64,000 nt of DNA from Roseomonas aeriglobus (GTDB lineage Bacteria > Pseudomonadota > Alphaproteobacteria > Sphingomonadales > Sphingomonadaceae). Each line of letters begins with the position of its first letter. Positions within the stretch are counted from its first letter, which is position 1. The stretch spans positions 1,116,001-1,180,000 of the forward strand of contig JAFHKN010000002.1 of the NCBI GenBank assembly GCA_016937575.1. The letters run 5' to 3'. Both the position numbers and the translations under genes were made by a program. The notes below the pieces were generated by a model, which did not search any database, was not told the origin of the DNA, and saw nothing but the letters and a program-made list of their open reading frames with translations. Positions 63,463 through 64,000 of this stretch are shown here, piece by piece.

Positions 63463-64000
63463 TTACGCCTCGGCCTTCTTCTTCGCCGGCGCCTTCTTCG
63501 GCTTCACGGCCGCAGCGACGTCTTCGCCTTCCGCGGCCGGCTCGGCGGCGGCCTTCTTCGCCGGCGCCTTCTTGGTGGCGGCCTTCTTCACCGGTTCGGC
63601 TTCGACCAGCTCGTCGCCGGCAGCCGCAGGCGTTTCGGCCTCGGCCGCCTTCTTCTTGGCCGGCGCCTTCTTGGCAGCCGCCGGCTTGTCCCCGGTCGTG
63701 TCGGCCGCAGCCTTCTTCGACTTGCGGGCGACCGGCTTGTCGTGATCGTGGGTGTGCGTGCCGGTGTCGAAGCCGTCTTCGCTCTCGATCGCGGCTTCCA
63801 GCTCTTCGCGGGTCACTTCGCGATCGGTGATTTCGGCCTTGTCGAACAGGAAGTCGACGACCTTGTCCTCATAGAGGGGCGCGCGCAGCTGGGCAGCGGC
63901 CATCGGCTCCTGGCGGACGTACTGAACGAAGCGCTCGCGCTGATCGGGCGCATACTGCTGCGCAGCCGCCATGATCAGCTGGTTCATCTCGTTCTGGCTG
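63463..64000 (-). CDS. tig: Trigger factor, 3' part
   Basis: The gene continues beyond the right edge; the last ~178 codons are visible. MNQLIMAAAQQYAPDQRERF, VQYVRQEPMAAAQLRAPLYE and DKVVDFLFDKAEITDREVTR are the end of the trigger factor C-terminal (chaperone arm) domain. Trigger factor binds nascent chains at the ribosome exit. Beyond it lies a ~105-residue tail: a His/Asp patch (GTHTHDHDKP) then Lys/Ala/Pro repeats (KKAPAKKKAAEAE, KKAATKKAPAKKAAAEP) like histone H1. Such tails are not part of the classical protein. Gene order with clpP and clpX supports the identification. Confidence 0.92.
   Translation of the reverse strand, partial: SQNEMNQLIMAAAQQYAPDQRERFVQYVRQEPMAAAQLRAPLYEDKVVDFLFDKAEITDREVTREELEAAIESEDGFDTGTHTHDHDKPVARKSKKAAADTTGDKPAAAKKAPAKKKAAEAETPAAAGDELVEAEPVKKAATKKAPAKKAAAEPAAEGEDVAAAVKPKKAPAKKKAEA

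Overview
The window is high-GC DNA from an alphaproteobacterium, most likely Sphingomonadales (Sphingomonas or a close relative). The assignment rests on gene content and order: tig-clpP-clpX, ilvB-ilvN-ilvC, comF-grxC-nitrilase-DUF1178, several TonB-dependent receptors, SapC, a BLUF protein, frequent GTG/TTG starts, and intergenic palindromes of the kind common in sphingomonad genomes. It looks chromosomal. I found no integrase, transposase, phage gene, CRISPR array or rRNA. One tRNA gene is present, tRNA-Arg(CCT).

Layout. 0-5 kb: the 3' part of accA, two solitary Flp pilins, mutT, a methyltransferase, then comF-grxC-nitrilase-DUF1178. 5-24 kb: tRNA-Arg, SapC, then a six-gene run encoding two complete type I secretion systems (TolC-ABC-HlyD twice), followed by two probable surface proteins: a 756-aa cadherin-repeat protein and a 1788-aa RTX/Calx-beta protein closed by a strong terminator. 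24-25.2 kb: no recognisable gene. 25-30 kb: SWIB and DUF2945 small proteins, a TonB-dependent receptor, folE and a phosphotransferase. 30-39 kb: branched-chain amino acid genes (leuA with a leucine-rich leader peptide, ilvBNC), BLUF, YceI, a TonB-like protein and miaA. 39-48 kb: serB, two SPOR-domain proteins flanking a ParA/ribbon-helix-helix pair, pyrB with a pyrC-like gene lacking metal ligands, PilZ, ruvX and a DUF3089 hydrolase. 49-54 kb: gatC-gatA-(52-aa basic protein)-gatB, GFA, and two secreted unknowns. 54-60 kb: a calcium/proton antiporter and a siderophore receptor-membrane protein-PepSY operon. 60-64 kb: clpX, clpP, a GT2 glycosyltransferase and the 3' part of tig.

The most distinctive region is 5.2-24 kb. 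SapC is named from the Campylobacter fetus S-layer locus, where type I secretion exports the S-layer proteins. Here a SapC gene lies divergently next to two tandem exporters and a 1788-aa repeat protein whose C-terminus resembles that of T1SS-exported S-layer proteins. I infer a surface-coat or adhesin export locus; which exporter serves which substrate is unknown. Other points of interest are a probable leu attenuation leader, a catalytically dead PyrC', the ParA/RHH/SPOR cluster, a small basic protein embedded in the gatCAB operon, and at least five types of intergenic palindrome, one of which appears to supply the ribosome-binding site of ilvN.
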